Shown in pieces: positions 1 to 6,239 of a stretch of DNA of 64,000 nt. The number at the start of each line of letters is the position of its first letter. The stretch's first letter is position 1. Below the pieces are notes generated by a model that was given only the letters and a program-made list of their open reading frames with translations, did no database searches and had not been told where the DNA came from. Source of the stretch: Desulfobulbaceae bacterium (GTDB lineage: Bacteria; Desulfobacterota; Desulfobulbia; Desulfobulbales; Desulfurivibrionaceae); assembly GCA_003517965.1 (NCBI GenBank), contig DOZO01000041.1, forward strand, positions 21,682-85,681, written 5' to 3'. Made by a program: the position numbers and the translations under genes.

Positions 1-1
1 C

Positions 2-610
2 TATGGTCAGAATGACAACTATGATCTGAACAATTCTCATGTACTGCCCGCCATGATCCGTAAACTTCATCTGGCTAAACTTGCGCAAACGGGCGATCTC
101 GATGGTATCAACCGGGACGAAGCCATCCACGGCCCTATCCCGACCGACTTGAAAGTTTCTCTGTTTGAGGCTTGCAACTTGAGTCTTGTGCCTCATCCCT
201 TGTCGCGTGAATCTGAAGTAGTTTTATGGGGTACTGGCATGCCGCGTCGTGAGTTTCTCTATAGCGATGATATGGCGGAAGCCTGCCTGTATTTGCTGGA
301 GCAGCCGGAAGAAAAGTTGCAGCCGCTGTTCAGCAATAAACAACCGCCGCTGGTAAACGTGGGTTGCGGAGAAGACTTGACCATCTGTGAGTTAGCGGAG
401 TTGATCCGGGATGTTGTTGGCTTTACCGGCAGACTTACTTTTGATGCTGCCAAACCGGATGGGACGATGCAAAAGTTGCTGGAGGTGAGCAAGCTGAGGC
501 AACTGGGCTGGAAGGCGAAGACCTCTTTGCGGGATGGTATTGTCTTGGCTTATGAAGGATACCTGAAAAAGTCCGCCATTATCGCCTCAAGTAAGCATGG
601 TCTGTTTTGA
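2..610 (+). CDS. fcl: GDP-L-fucose synthase, 3' portion (5' end outside window)
   Basis: The reading frame is open from base 2 and encodes the C-terminal ~200 residues of an extended SDR enzyme. The first visible residues (YGQNDNYDLNNSHVLPA) match the GDP-fucose synthase signature that follows the catalytic Tyr/Lys region. Further on are RREFLYSDDMAEAC and the NVGCGEDLTICELAELI stretch typical of the family. The enzyme epimerises and reduces GDP-4-keto-6-deoxy-mannose to GDP-L-fucose, a sugar donor for surface glycans, which fits the glycan locus downstream. The internal ATG at 53 is not the real start. The catalytic half lies outside the window, so activity cannot be judged. The last ~10 residues (after LKKSAI) look non-homologous and may reflect rearrangement at the island edge. 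Confidence 0.9.
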   Translation, partial: YGQNDNYDLNNSHVLPAMIRKLHLAKLAQTGDLDGINRDEAIHGPIPTDLKVSLFEACNLSLVPHPLSRESEVVLWGTGMPRREFLYSDDMAEACLYLLEQPEEKLQPLFSNKQPPLVNVGCGEDLTICELAELIRDVVGFTGRLTFDAAKPDGTMQKLLEVSKLRQLGWKAKTSLRDGIVLAYEGYLKKSAIIASSKHGLF

Positions 611-883
611 AGAGCTTGCTGTTGGGGAAAAATATGCAAGGTTGAGTGCTGTTGTGTACCATTCGCAACCGAAGCAAATGAACCCCAAACCTTGCCCCTT
701 GACCCTCAATAAAGAGAAAAAGCATATGATCAGCCGGCTATTCAGTCAAAAAGGCCTGTGCAACCGAGGCGGATGCGGGTGTTGGTCTTGAGTGTTGTGC
801 TGGGTGGGTAGATAGCTTGGTCAGACCCCAACTGCAAATGCGCCAAATGCAAAACCCACTCATCGTTCAAAGCTTTGGTTGCT

Positions 884-1135
884 ATGGAATTTAATAAGAA
901 TTTATTCTGGGATGTTCAAGTTGAGACCCTTGACCTTGAAAAGCATGCCCGTTTTATTATCGAAAGGGTTGTTTCCAGGGGCAATCGGCAAGATTGGCAA
1001 CTGCTCAAGAGGGTTTATGGAAAAGAAAGAATCAGGGATGAGGCGGTGAGGATACGATCACTGGACAAGAAGACCGTCAGCTTTTTAAGTGTCTATTTGG
1101 GATTGGAGAAAGCCGAATTCCGATGCTGCAGTTAA
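884..1135 (+). CDS. Small partner of AbiEii-like toxin (putative antitoxin)
   Basis: This 83-residue protein overlaps the downstream AbiEii-family gene by 13 bases, the arrangement expected of a two-gene addiction or abortive-infection module. It is helical and charged, with a conserved-looking FLFWDV-type start (NLFWDVQVETLDLEKHARFIIERVVSRG) seen in the small DUF6922-like proteins that sit upstream of nucleotidyltransferase toxins. I chose ATG 884 over TTG 875, although neither has a strong Shine-Dalgarno. The 273 bases upstream (611-883) contain no convincing gene. Function as antitoxin is inferred from position; no DNA-binding motif is obvious. Confidence 0.65.
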   Translation: MEFNKNLFWDVQVETLDLEKHARFIIERVVSRGNRQDWQLLKRVYGKERIRDEAVRIRSLDKKTVSFLSVYLGLEKAEFRCCS

Positions 1136-1755
1136 AGACTATCCACCCGGAAACCTTTGAGTTGCTCAGGAAGCTGACGGCCGAAAAAGAGCTCGATTTT
1201 TTTGCCCTTGCCGGCGGTACTGCCCTCGCCCTGCAGATGGGTCACAGAATCTCCATTGATCTGGATTTTTTGATTGATCAGGAATTTGACTCCTGGGGCC
1301 TGTTCGAGAGATTGAGACCATCTTTCGAAATTGACGACATATCCTCCGCGGTTAATTCGCTGTCCATGTTTATAAAGATCCGGGGATCATCGGTAAAAAC
1401 CGATTTTATCCGGCACAACTATCCGAGATTGAGACCTTTGATCATCGTAGAAGGAATCCGCCTTTTTTCGCTTGAAGATATCGCAGCCATGAAGCTCAAT
1501 GCGGTTGCAAATCGAGGTGCGAAAAAGGATTTCTACGACATCCATACCCTGCTTTCCCGCTTTTCATTGCCGGAGCTCCTTGCCTTCTTTGAGGAAAAAT
1601 ATCAAAAACACAACAGCTTCACGGTCACCAAAAGTCTGGCCTATTTTGATGACGCTGATCTGGAGCCGGATCCCAGGAGTCTTATTGGGCTGACCTGGCA
1701 AGAAATAAAGGCGGACCTGCAACAGAAGTTGCGAGCGACTAGCGATGAGCAATGA
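1123..1755 (+). CDS. AbiEii/AbiGii-family nucleotidyltransferase toxin
   Basis: The 210-residue protein has the minimal nucleotidyltransferase signature near residues 28-52: LAGGTALALQMGHRISIDLDF, a GG-T-A block followed by HR.S.DLDF in which the two aspartates would bind metal. A second conserved block, LEDIAAMKLNAVANRGAKKDFYDI (about residues 117-140), carries the lysine and K-D-F-Y-D motif of the AbiEii family. Members act as type IV-like abortive-infection toxins that transfer nucleotides to cellular targets. Translation is probably coupled to the preceding small gene (13-base overlap). All motifs appear intact. Start ATG 1123 is the only sensible one. Confidence 0.85.
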   Translation: MLQLKTIHPETFELLRKLTAEKELDFFALAGGTALALQMGHRISIDLDFLIDQEFDSWGLFERLRPSFEIDDISSAVNSLSMFIKIRGSSVKTDFIRHNYPRLRPLIIVEGIRLFSLEDIAAMKLNAVANRGAKKDFYDIHTLLSRFSLPELLAFFEEKYQKHNSFTVTKSLAYFDDADLEPDPRSLIGLTWQEIKADLQQKLRATSDEQ

Positions 1756-1911
1756 GCTACGAGCAGTATCTCATCGCTACAAAAAAACTCATGCCAAAAC
1801 CCAATGAGCAGGGTAGAGACCGTGTGTTCAATAGATGAACAGAAGGGCAATTCCTTAGATTGTAAGTTGCCGTCCCCTGCTTGTTATCGATTTTAAGCTG
1901 GAGGTTTTGAG

Positions 1912-1934
1912 TTACTTAATTTCTTTGGAGCGTC
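1912..1934 (+). repeat. Partial copy of a decayed intergenic repeat
   Basis: The bases TTACTTAATTTCTTTGGAGC and the following GTC closely match the 3' end of the 76-base repeat found complete at 2772-2847 and 6073-6148. It is followed by a CCCGGAAC...CCACGG stretch also seen near 6036-6057. It lies in the 277-base gap between the AbiEii gene and the Phd/RelE pair. It looks like the remnant of a mobile or REP-like element. Confidence 0.5.
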
Positions 1935-1968
1935 CCGGAACACCAACTCCACGGAACCCCAAACAACC

Positions 1969-1997
1969 TTGCGTTGGTCTCTATTTTGATCTATATT
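1969..1997 (+). promoter_or_regulatory. Candidate sigma-70 promoter of phd/relE pair
   Basis: TTGCGT (1969-1974) and TATATT (1992-1997) are separated by exactly 17 bases and lie 35 bases upstream of the Phd-like start codon. A strong Shine-Dalgarno (AAGGGGG, about 2022-2028) precedes ATG 2033. Recognised by eye only. Confidence 0.45.
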
Positions 1998-2032
1998 TAA
2001 GCCAATAGGCAGATTAATTTAAGGGGGTTACC

Positions 2033-2323
2033 ATGAAAACTATTTCAATCAGTAATGATATTGTCCCGATTGCGGAGTTTAAAACAAATATTTCCAAATG
2101 GTTCAAGACTCTTCAGGTATCTGGGCATCCTCTCATTATTACTCAAAACAGCAAACCAGCTGGGGTATTGTTGTCAGCTTCGGATTACGATGAATTGGTA
2201 TACCGTAAATCATTTCTTGATTCTGTCGAAAGGGGTATAGCAGATGCAGAAGACGGGCGAATCCAAACAACTGATGAACTGCGAAAATTTCTGAAAGAAC
2301 GAAGAAGCATGTCTTCCTCATGA
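2033..2323 (+). CDS. Phd/YefM-family antitoxin
   Basis: The 96-residue protein has the Phd/YefM fold signature: IVPIAEFKTNISKWFKTLQ followed by HPLIITQNSKPAGVLLSASDYDEL (about residues 10-55), the N-terminal DNA-binding domain that represses its own operon. The charged C-terminal tail (residues 60-96) would wrap the toxin. It starts with ATG 2033 behind a clear AAGGGGG ribosome site and overlaps the next gene by four bases (ATGA), so toxin and antitoxin are translationally coupled. A candidate promoter sits at 1969-1997. Confidence 0.9.
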   Translation: MKTISISNDIVPIAEFKTNISKWFKTLQVSGHPLIITQNSKPAGVLLSASDYDELVYRKSFLDSVERGIADAEDGRIQTTDELRKFLKERRSMSSS

Positions 2324-2607
2324 TAATAACATGGTCACGAGAAGCCAGTGAAAATCTGGTTGAGATCGAGGATTTTATCGCACGTGACAGCCGGGAGCGC
2401 GCTGTTCGGTTTGTTGATTCCCTGATCGACCATGTTGAGACAATTTTGGCAGATAACCCGAGAAGCGGAAGAGGCGTGCCGGAAATAAGCAATCTCAATA
2501 TGCGAGAGCTTATTTACCGAGGATACCGCATTGTGTATAGATTCAAGGGGGATATCTTAGAAATACTTACCGTTTTTGAAAGACATCGACAATTAAGGCT
2601 AAGTTAA
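2320..2607 (+). CDS. RelE/ParE-superfamily toxin
   Basis: The 95-residue protein shows the RelE/ParE pattern: W-S-x-E-A-x-E-N-L-x-x-I-x-x-F-I near the N-terminus, then VDSLIDHVETILADNPRSGRGV and the C-terminal LIYRGYRIVYRF...ILTVFERHRQL. It is partner to the Phd-like antitoxin, whose stop codon it overlaps. Members cleave ribosome-bound mRNA or poison gyrase; the sequence alone does not say which, although the R-x-Y-R-I-V-Y-R block and the final H-R-Q are closest to ParE-type members. It appears complete. Confidence 0.88.
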   Translation: MIITWSREASENLVEIEDFIARDSRERAVRFVDSLIDHVETILADNPRSGRGVPEISNLNMRELIYRGYRIVYRFKGDILEILTVFERHRQLRLS

Positions 2608-2975
2608 TCTTGCGAATAGCAAAAGTCAAAGGGATGCATTCAAGCCGAACAGATTGAGGCATCCCCTCCTGATTTTCAAGAATTGTTTGAAGTTCCTCCC
2701 GCTCAAGCATGTGGGAGAAGCCCTATGCCCAATAGAAAAATAGCAAACAACGTTACCCAGATGAGCCCCGAAAGTCGGGAATTGCTGAAAATGAGTCATG
2801 TTAACAAAGGGAGAAAGGCTGACCTACCGAATTTTTTAGGAGCGTCTCCTTTGATGCCTTTTACACGAATGTCCCCCCCGGGAACGACACGTAAAACGTG
2901 GTATGTCCTTGATTGTTCCAATAATTGTTGGCAATCTTTGTCAACTCATGGCATTGTGGTTGCGGAGGTACTTAT
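2608..2975 (+). other. Gap with decayed repeat; no credible gene
   Basis: This 368-base stretch separates the Phd/RelE and ParD/ParE modules. It holds one full copy of the 76-base repeat (2772-2847) and a TGTCCCCCCCGGGAACGACAC segment (about 2869-2889) of the kind found near other repeat copies. Open frames here are short and have no recognisable domain. A Shine-Dalgarno for the downstream antitoxin lies at about 2965-2970 (GGAGGT). Confidence 0.6.
2772..2847 (+). repeat. 76-base decayed repeat, copy A
   Basis: It begins AAGTCGGGAATTGCT and ends GGAGCGTCT. It aligns without gaps to 6073-6148 with roughly 15 mismatches. Both copies keep an open frame encoding SRELLKMSHVNK followed by KAD..NFLGAS, so it may be a fragment of a transposase-associated coding region, although I cannot name the family. 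The partial copy is at 1912-1934. Confidence 0.65.
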
Positions 2976-3236
2976 ATGACCACAATGAATGTTTCTCTTC
3001 CCGACCAGATGAAACGCTGGGTCGAGGTACAGGCTCATACCGGGCGCTACAGCAATGCCAGCGATTATGTTCGCGACCTTATCCGCAGAGACCAGGAGCA
3101 GACCGTCAAGATTGTTGAAATGCAGAGGCTGGTAAGCGAAGGCCTGGGAAGCGGCATCAGCGATCAGTCTATGGTTGCCATCCTAAATTTCTTCCGCTTG
3201 CAAGCGGAAGCGAAAAAGCAGGATCATGGCCTATAG
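2976..3236 (+). CDS. ParD-family antitoxin
   Basis: The protein is 86 residues from ATG 2976, which has GGAGGT six bases upstream; a longer in-frame start at 2925 is unnecessary. The N-terminus MTTMNVSLPDQMKRWVE with GRYSNASDYVRDLIRRDQE is the ribbon-helix-helix domain of ParD/CopG antitoxins that binds the operon's operator as a dimer. The remaining helix would cover the ParE toxin. The stop overlaps the toxin start by 11 bases. Confidence 0.9.
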   Translation: MTTMNVSLPDQMKRWVEVQAHTGRYSNASDYVRDLIRRDQEQTVKIVEMQRLVSEGLGSGISDQSMVAILNFFRLQAEAKKQDHGL

Positions 3237-3522
3237 ACTGACGCGCAAGGCCGCTGAAGATATCAGCGCCCTCTTCAGCGAAGGTGCCCGCAAGTTTGGC
3301 TTCGGTCAAGCAGAAAAGTATCATGCCGGATTGGATGGGATCTTTCAGCTCATTTCCGACAATCCCGAATTAGCCAGAAATCGTTTGGAAATCTCTCCTC
3401 CCGTTCGTGTTTATCCCTACGGCTCGCATCTGATTATTTATCTTGTCGAAGGAAATCGGGATGTGCTGATCGTGCGGGTTCGCTACGGACACGAAGACTG
3501 GCTGGCCTCGGATCAGTCTTAA
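3226..3522 (+). CDS. ParE-family toxin
   Basis: This 98-residue RelE/ParE-superfamily protein begins MAYRLTRKAAEDISALFSEG and ends with the ParE-type block VRVYPYGSHLIIYLV...DVLIVRVRYGHEDW. The R-x-R-Y-G-H-E-D-W ending is characteristic of ParE toxins of the plasmid-stabilisation family, which inhibit DNA gyrase. It is coupled to the ParD gene by an 11-base overlap. It is complete and has no visible defects. Confidence 0.9.
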   Translation: MAYRLTRKAAEDISALFSEGARKFGFGQAEKYHAGLDGIFQLISDNPELARNRLEISPPVRVYPYGSHLIIYLVEGNRDVLIVRVRYGHEDWLASDQS

Positions 3523-3660
3523 AGTGGCGTCTGATAAATTTCCGTTTCCCCCCCGGTGACCCCATCCTGGCCCTCCGAAACTCCCTCGGCGATAGTTCGG
3601 TATGATGTCCCCCAGAACTCTCCGAGACCCATGAAGCCCGCGAACATATCACGTTTGTAA

Positions 3661-3689
3661 TTGAAATTATCATGATAATTTAATATAGT
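3661..3689 (+). promoter_or_regulatory. Promoter with palindromic operator upstream of DUF4143 ATPase
   Basis: TTGAAA (3661-3666) and TATAGT (3684-3689) have a 17-base spacer. The spacer and the edge of the -35 are occupied by a perfect 18-base palindrome, AAATTATCATGATAATTT (3664-3681). A repressor bound there would block RNA polymerase. The ATPase gene starts 31 bases downstream. The bound factor is unknown. Confidence 0.5.
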
Positions 3690-3720
3690 GTTCCGAAAAT
3701 ATCTGTGAGGGTATGAAAAA

Positions 3721-4869
3721 ATGATCCCCCGGCGGTTGACATTGCCCCATCCAGGAGAAGAGACTTTTTTCCTCTGGGGGCCCCGTCAGACAGGCAAGAC
3801 AACCCTTTTGCGTGAGAGATATCCCGACGCGTTCTGGGTCGATCTGCTGAAGGCCGAGGAATACCGGCGTTACCTTGAACGTCCTGAATTGCTCCGTGAA
3901 GAGCTCCGGGCCTATGAAAGCCCGCCGTTTGTGGTTATCGATGAGGTGCAGAAAGTACCGGCACTGCTGGACGAGGTGCAATGGCTCCATGAGAATCGCC
4001 GGGTGCGCTTTGCCCTGGCTGGCTCCAGCGCGAGAAAGGTGCGGCGCGGCCATGCCAACCTGCTCGGCGGCAGGGCTATTCGCTATGAGCTGCAGGGATT
4101 TGTTTCCATGGAATTAGGGGCGCAGTGGGATTTCGGGCGGATGCTCAATCATGGCTATCTGCCCAGTATCTATCTCGCCTCCGACCCCAAGAGGCGCTTG
4201 AATGCGTATGTGGCTGATTACCTAAAAGAAGAAATAGCCGCCGAGGGACTCGTCCGCAACCTGCCTGTGTTTTCAGGCTTTCTCAATCTCGCCTCGCTTT
4301 CCGATACGGAGCTGGTCAACTATTCCACCATTGCCCGGGATTGTGGAGTTTCCAGCCAGACCATCAAACAATATTTCACCATCCTGGAAGATACCTTGTT
4401 GGGCAAGTGGTTGCCCGCCTACCGAAAACGCCCCAAGAGAAGAGTGATCGGTGCACCGAAATTTTATTTTTCCGATGTAGGTGTGGTGAATTTTCTTGCC
4501 AAGCGGGGGAGCTTGGAGCCGGGTTCGGAGCTGTATGGTAAAGCTTTTGAAAATTGGTGTTTCCATGAGCTCAGTGCCTACAACCTGTATAGCGAATCTT
4601 TTGCCGAGCTGAGTTACTGGCGTCTGGCAAGCGGGCTTGAGGTGGATTTTGTTGTCAACGACTTGGCCGTGGTAATTGAAGCAAAGTCATCGGCAAAGAT
4701 TACCACCGACCACCTGAAGGGAATCCGGGCTATAAAAGAAGACCAACCAGAGGTGGGTCGCGCCATCGTCGTCTGCCTGGAGTCAAGGCCGCGACAGACA
4801 GAGGATGGCATTGACATTCTGCCTGTGGAAACATTTTGCAACATGTTATGGTCCGGAGAATTGTTTTAA
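3721..4869 (+). CDS. AAA+ ATPase with DUF4143 C-terminal domain
   Basis: The protein has 382 residues. The N-terminal AAA domain has Walker A GPRQTGKTTLL (about residues 20-30), Walker B FVVIDEVQKVP (about 70-80) and sensor ALAGSSARKVR (about 99-110). The C-terminal half carries a winged-helix segment (YSTIARDCGVSSQTIKQYFTILEDT) and a restriction-endonuclease-like DUF4143 core (ENWCFHELSAY ... ELSYWRLASGLEVDFVV ... AVVIEAKSS), in which D and E-x-K could be nuclease-type residues. These ATPases are common in accessory islands and their role is not established. ATG 3721 follows GAGGG. It stands alone as one transcription unit behind its own promoter/operator. Confidence 0.9.
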   Translation: MIPRRLTLPHPGEETFFLWGPRQTGKTTLLRERYPDAFWVDLLKAEEYRRYLERPELLREELRAYESPPFVVIDEVQKVPALLDEVQWLHENRRVRFALAGSSARKVRRGHANLLGGRAIRYELQGFVSMELGAQWDFGRMLNHGYLPSIYLASDPKRRLNAYVADYLKEEIAAEGLVRNLPVFSGFLNLASLSDTELVNYSTIARDCGVSSQTIKQYFTILEDTLLGKWLPAYRKRPKRRVIGAPKFYFSDVGVVNFLAKRGSLEPGSELYGKAFENWCFHELSAYNLYSESFAELSYWRLASGLEVDFVVNDLAVVIEAKSSAKITTDHLKGIRAIKEDQPEVGRAIVVCLESRPRQTEDGIDILPVETFCNMLWSGELF

Positions 4870-4966
4870 CCTGACAAGACTGATTTAAATTAGCAAGATA
4901 GCAAGCAGCGTTCCCTTCTCTCCCCTTGTCACGTTGGCATGGTAAATGACTTGCTACTCAGTACAA

Positions 4967-4987
4967 TTGTATGATATGAGCATACAA
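4967..4987 (+). promoter_or_regulatory. Inverted repeat at start of HTH-MNT gene (putative autoregulatory operator)
   Basis: TTGTATG (4967-4973) and CATACAA (4981-4987) form a perfect 7-base inverted repeat with a 7-base spacer, ending one base before ATG 4989. The gene immediately downstream carries an N-terminal winged helix-turn-helix, so autorepression is a reasonable inference. Confidence 0.4.
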
Positions 4988-4988
4988 C

Positions 4989-5576
4989 ATGAGCATATTA
5001 TCTGAATTCCTCTCATCAAAAGTCCGAGCGGAACTATTGCGACTTCTTTTTGGGGCAAATAATTCGGAGTTACACATGCGCGAGATGGCAAGGCAGGCGG
5101 GCTGTGCTATCGGCACTATGCAAACCGAATTGGCGAGGTTGCGCCGCTTGGATTTGATTTTGCCCAGAAAAGATGGCAACCGCACCTATTACCGTGCCAA
5201 TATTGGACATCCTTTATATTCCGAAATTCACGGCTTGGTTCTTAAAACTGTGGGGCTTGTTGACGTCTTGCGGCAGGCATTGGGGAAAAGTCCCGACATC
5301 AAATTTGCCTTTGTGTTCGGTTCCATAGCCAGGAATGAGGAAACGGCAGGCAGTGATATTGATCTGCTGGTTATTGGCAGGCTTGGTCTGCGGGATTTAG
5401 TGGGACTGTTGACTGGGGTGTCAGAGCAGCTTGGCAGAGAAATTAACCCCCATGTCATGAGTGTTGAAGATTTAATCGCCCGCAAAGTCGACGATGATCA
5501 TTTTATTACCCATGTTGTTGCTTCACGTAAAATATTCATTATTGGGAATCAGGATGAGTTTGAAACAATGGGCTGA
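4989..5576 (+). CDS. Winged-HTH plus MNT nucleotidyltransferase (antitoxin of HEPN-MNT pair)
   Basis: The 195-residue protein has two domains. Residues ~1-75 form a winged helix (LHMREMARQAGCAIGTMQTE, LILPRKDGNRTYYRAN). Residues ~95-190 are a minimal nucleotidyltransferase with FVFGSIARNEETAGSDIDLLVIG, the G-S-x10-D-x-D catalytic motif. MNT proteins of HEPN-MNT modules neutralise the HEPN ribonuclease, in known systems by AMPylating it. The gene overlaps the HEPN gene start by 23 bases. An inverted repeat at the start codon may be its operator. With the HEPN partner broken, this antitoxin may be an orphan. Confidence 0.85.
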   Translation: MSILSEFLSSKVRAELLRLLFGANNSELHMREMARQAGCAIGTMQTELARLRRLDLILPRKDGNRTYYRANIGHPLYSEIHGLVLKTVGLVDVLRQALGKSPDIKFAFVFGSIARNEETAGSDIDLLVIGRLGLRDLVGLLTGVSEQLGREINPHVMSVEDLIARKVDDDHFITHVVASRKIFIIGNQDEFETMG

Positions 5577-5996
5577 TAATGGATGGCTTCGCCAACATGT
5601 GACGAGTCCAGAGGAAATCGACAACCTACTGAAGATTGTCGATCGGGATTTGAAGGATGCCAAGGAAGGCGGTGTTTCCAACGACTGGCAGTTTGGTATT
5701 GCCTATAATGCCGCGCTCAAACTTTGTGCTATTCTCTATACGCTGAAGGATACAAGGCCGAACGCACCTTGCAGCACTATCGAACTATTCAGGCTTTGCC
5801 GATAATTTTGGGGAAAGCCAGGAACCCAGACGCTCAATATATGGATACGTGTCGTGCCAAAAGAAATATTGCCGAATATGACCAAATTGGTGTCGTAAGC
5901 AAAGGGGAGGCAGATGAGTTGATTGCGTTTGTGGAAGAATTGCGGCAGGTTGTACTGCCATGGCTTAGAGACAATCATCCTAATTTGTTGGATTGA
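5554..5996 (+). pseudogene. HEPN-domain toxin, frameshifted
   Basis: The coding frame from ATG 5554 gives MSLKQWADNGWLRQHVTSPE ... AALKLCAIL and then goes out of frame. The continuation (YAEGYKAERTLQHYRTIQALP ... CRAKRNIAEYDQIG) is in the -1 frame, ending at 5996. Joined near 5735-5745 by restoring one base, the two halves give a normal ~147-residue HEPN protein with its conserved R-N-x-x-E-Y motif. HEPN proteins are metal-independent RNases paired with MNT antitoxins. One base appears to be lost around ATTCTCTATACGC. Either the gene is dead or there is a sequencing error. As written, the toxin would lose its active-site half. Confidence 0.75.
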
Positions 5997-6072
5997 CCAA
6001 TCTCTTGATTTTATATCGGGAGTTATTGATACTGTCCCCGGAACTCGTTCCACGGGATGATAGAATGTCCGG

Positions 6073-6148
6073 AAGTCGGGAATTGCTAAAAATGAGTCAT
6101 GTCAACAAACGAAGCAAGGCTGACGTACTTAATTTCTTAGGAGCGTCT
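6073..6148 (+). repeat. 76-base decayed repeat, copy B
   Basis: It is a gap-free match to 2772-2847. It sits in the open frame 5993-6259, which after the repeat reads TRKLAEYEDPQQQIAELEADLAQLDNLEA, a coiled-coil tail of no certain family. A GTCCCCGGAACTCGTTCCACGG segment lies just upstream (about 6032-6055), echoing sequence by the 1912 copy. The 5997-6239 interval otherwise holds nothing I can call. Confidence 0.6.
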
Positions 6149-6239
6149 GGAGTAACCAAACGTTTCCTCACGCGCAAGCTGGCCGAATACGAAGATCCCC
6201 AGCAACAGATCGCCGAACTGGAAGCCGATTTAGCCCAAC

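Noticed and set aside
597..791. Small open frame after the fucose synthase gene
   Set aside because: No ribosome site, no domain, ends in a Cys/Gly-rich random-looking tail.
2683..2979. Open frame of 98 codons between the two TA pairs
   Set aside because: Spans the decayed repeat and poly-C stretch; no family match, and overlaps the ribosome site of the ParD gene. Treated as repeat remnant.
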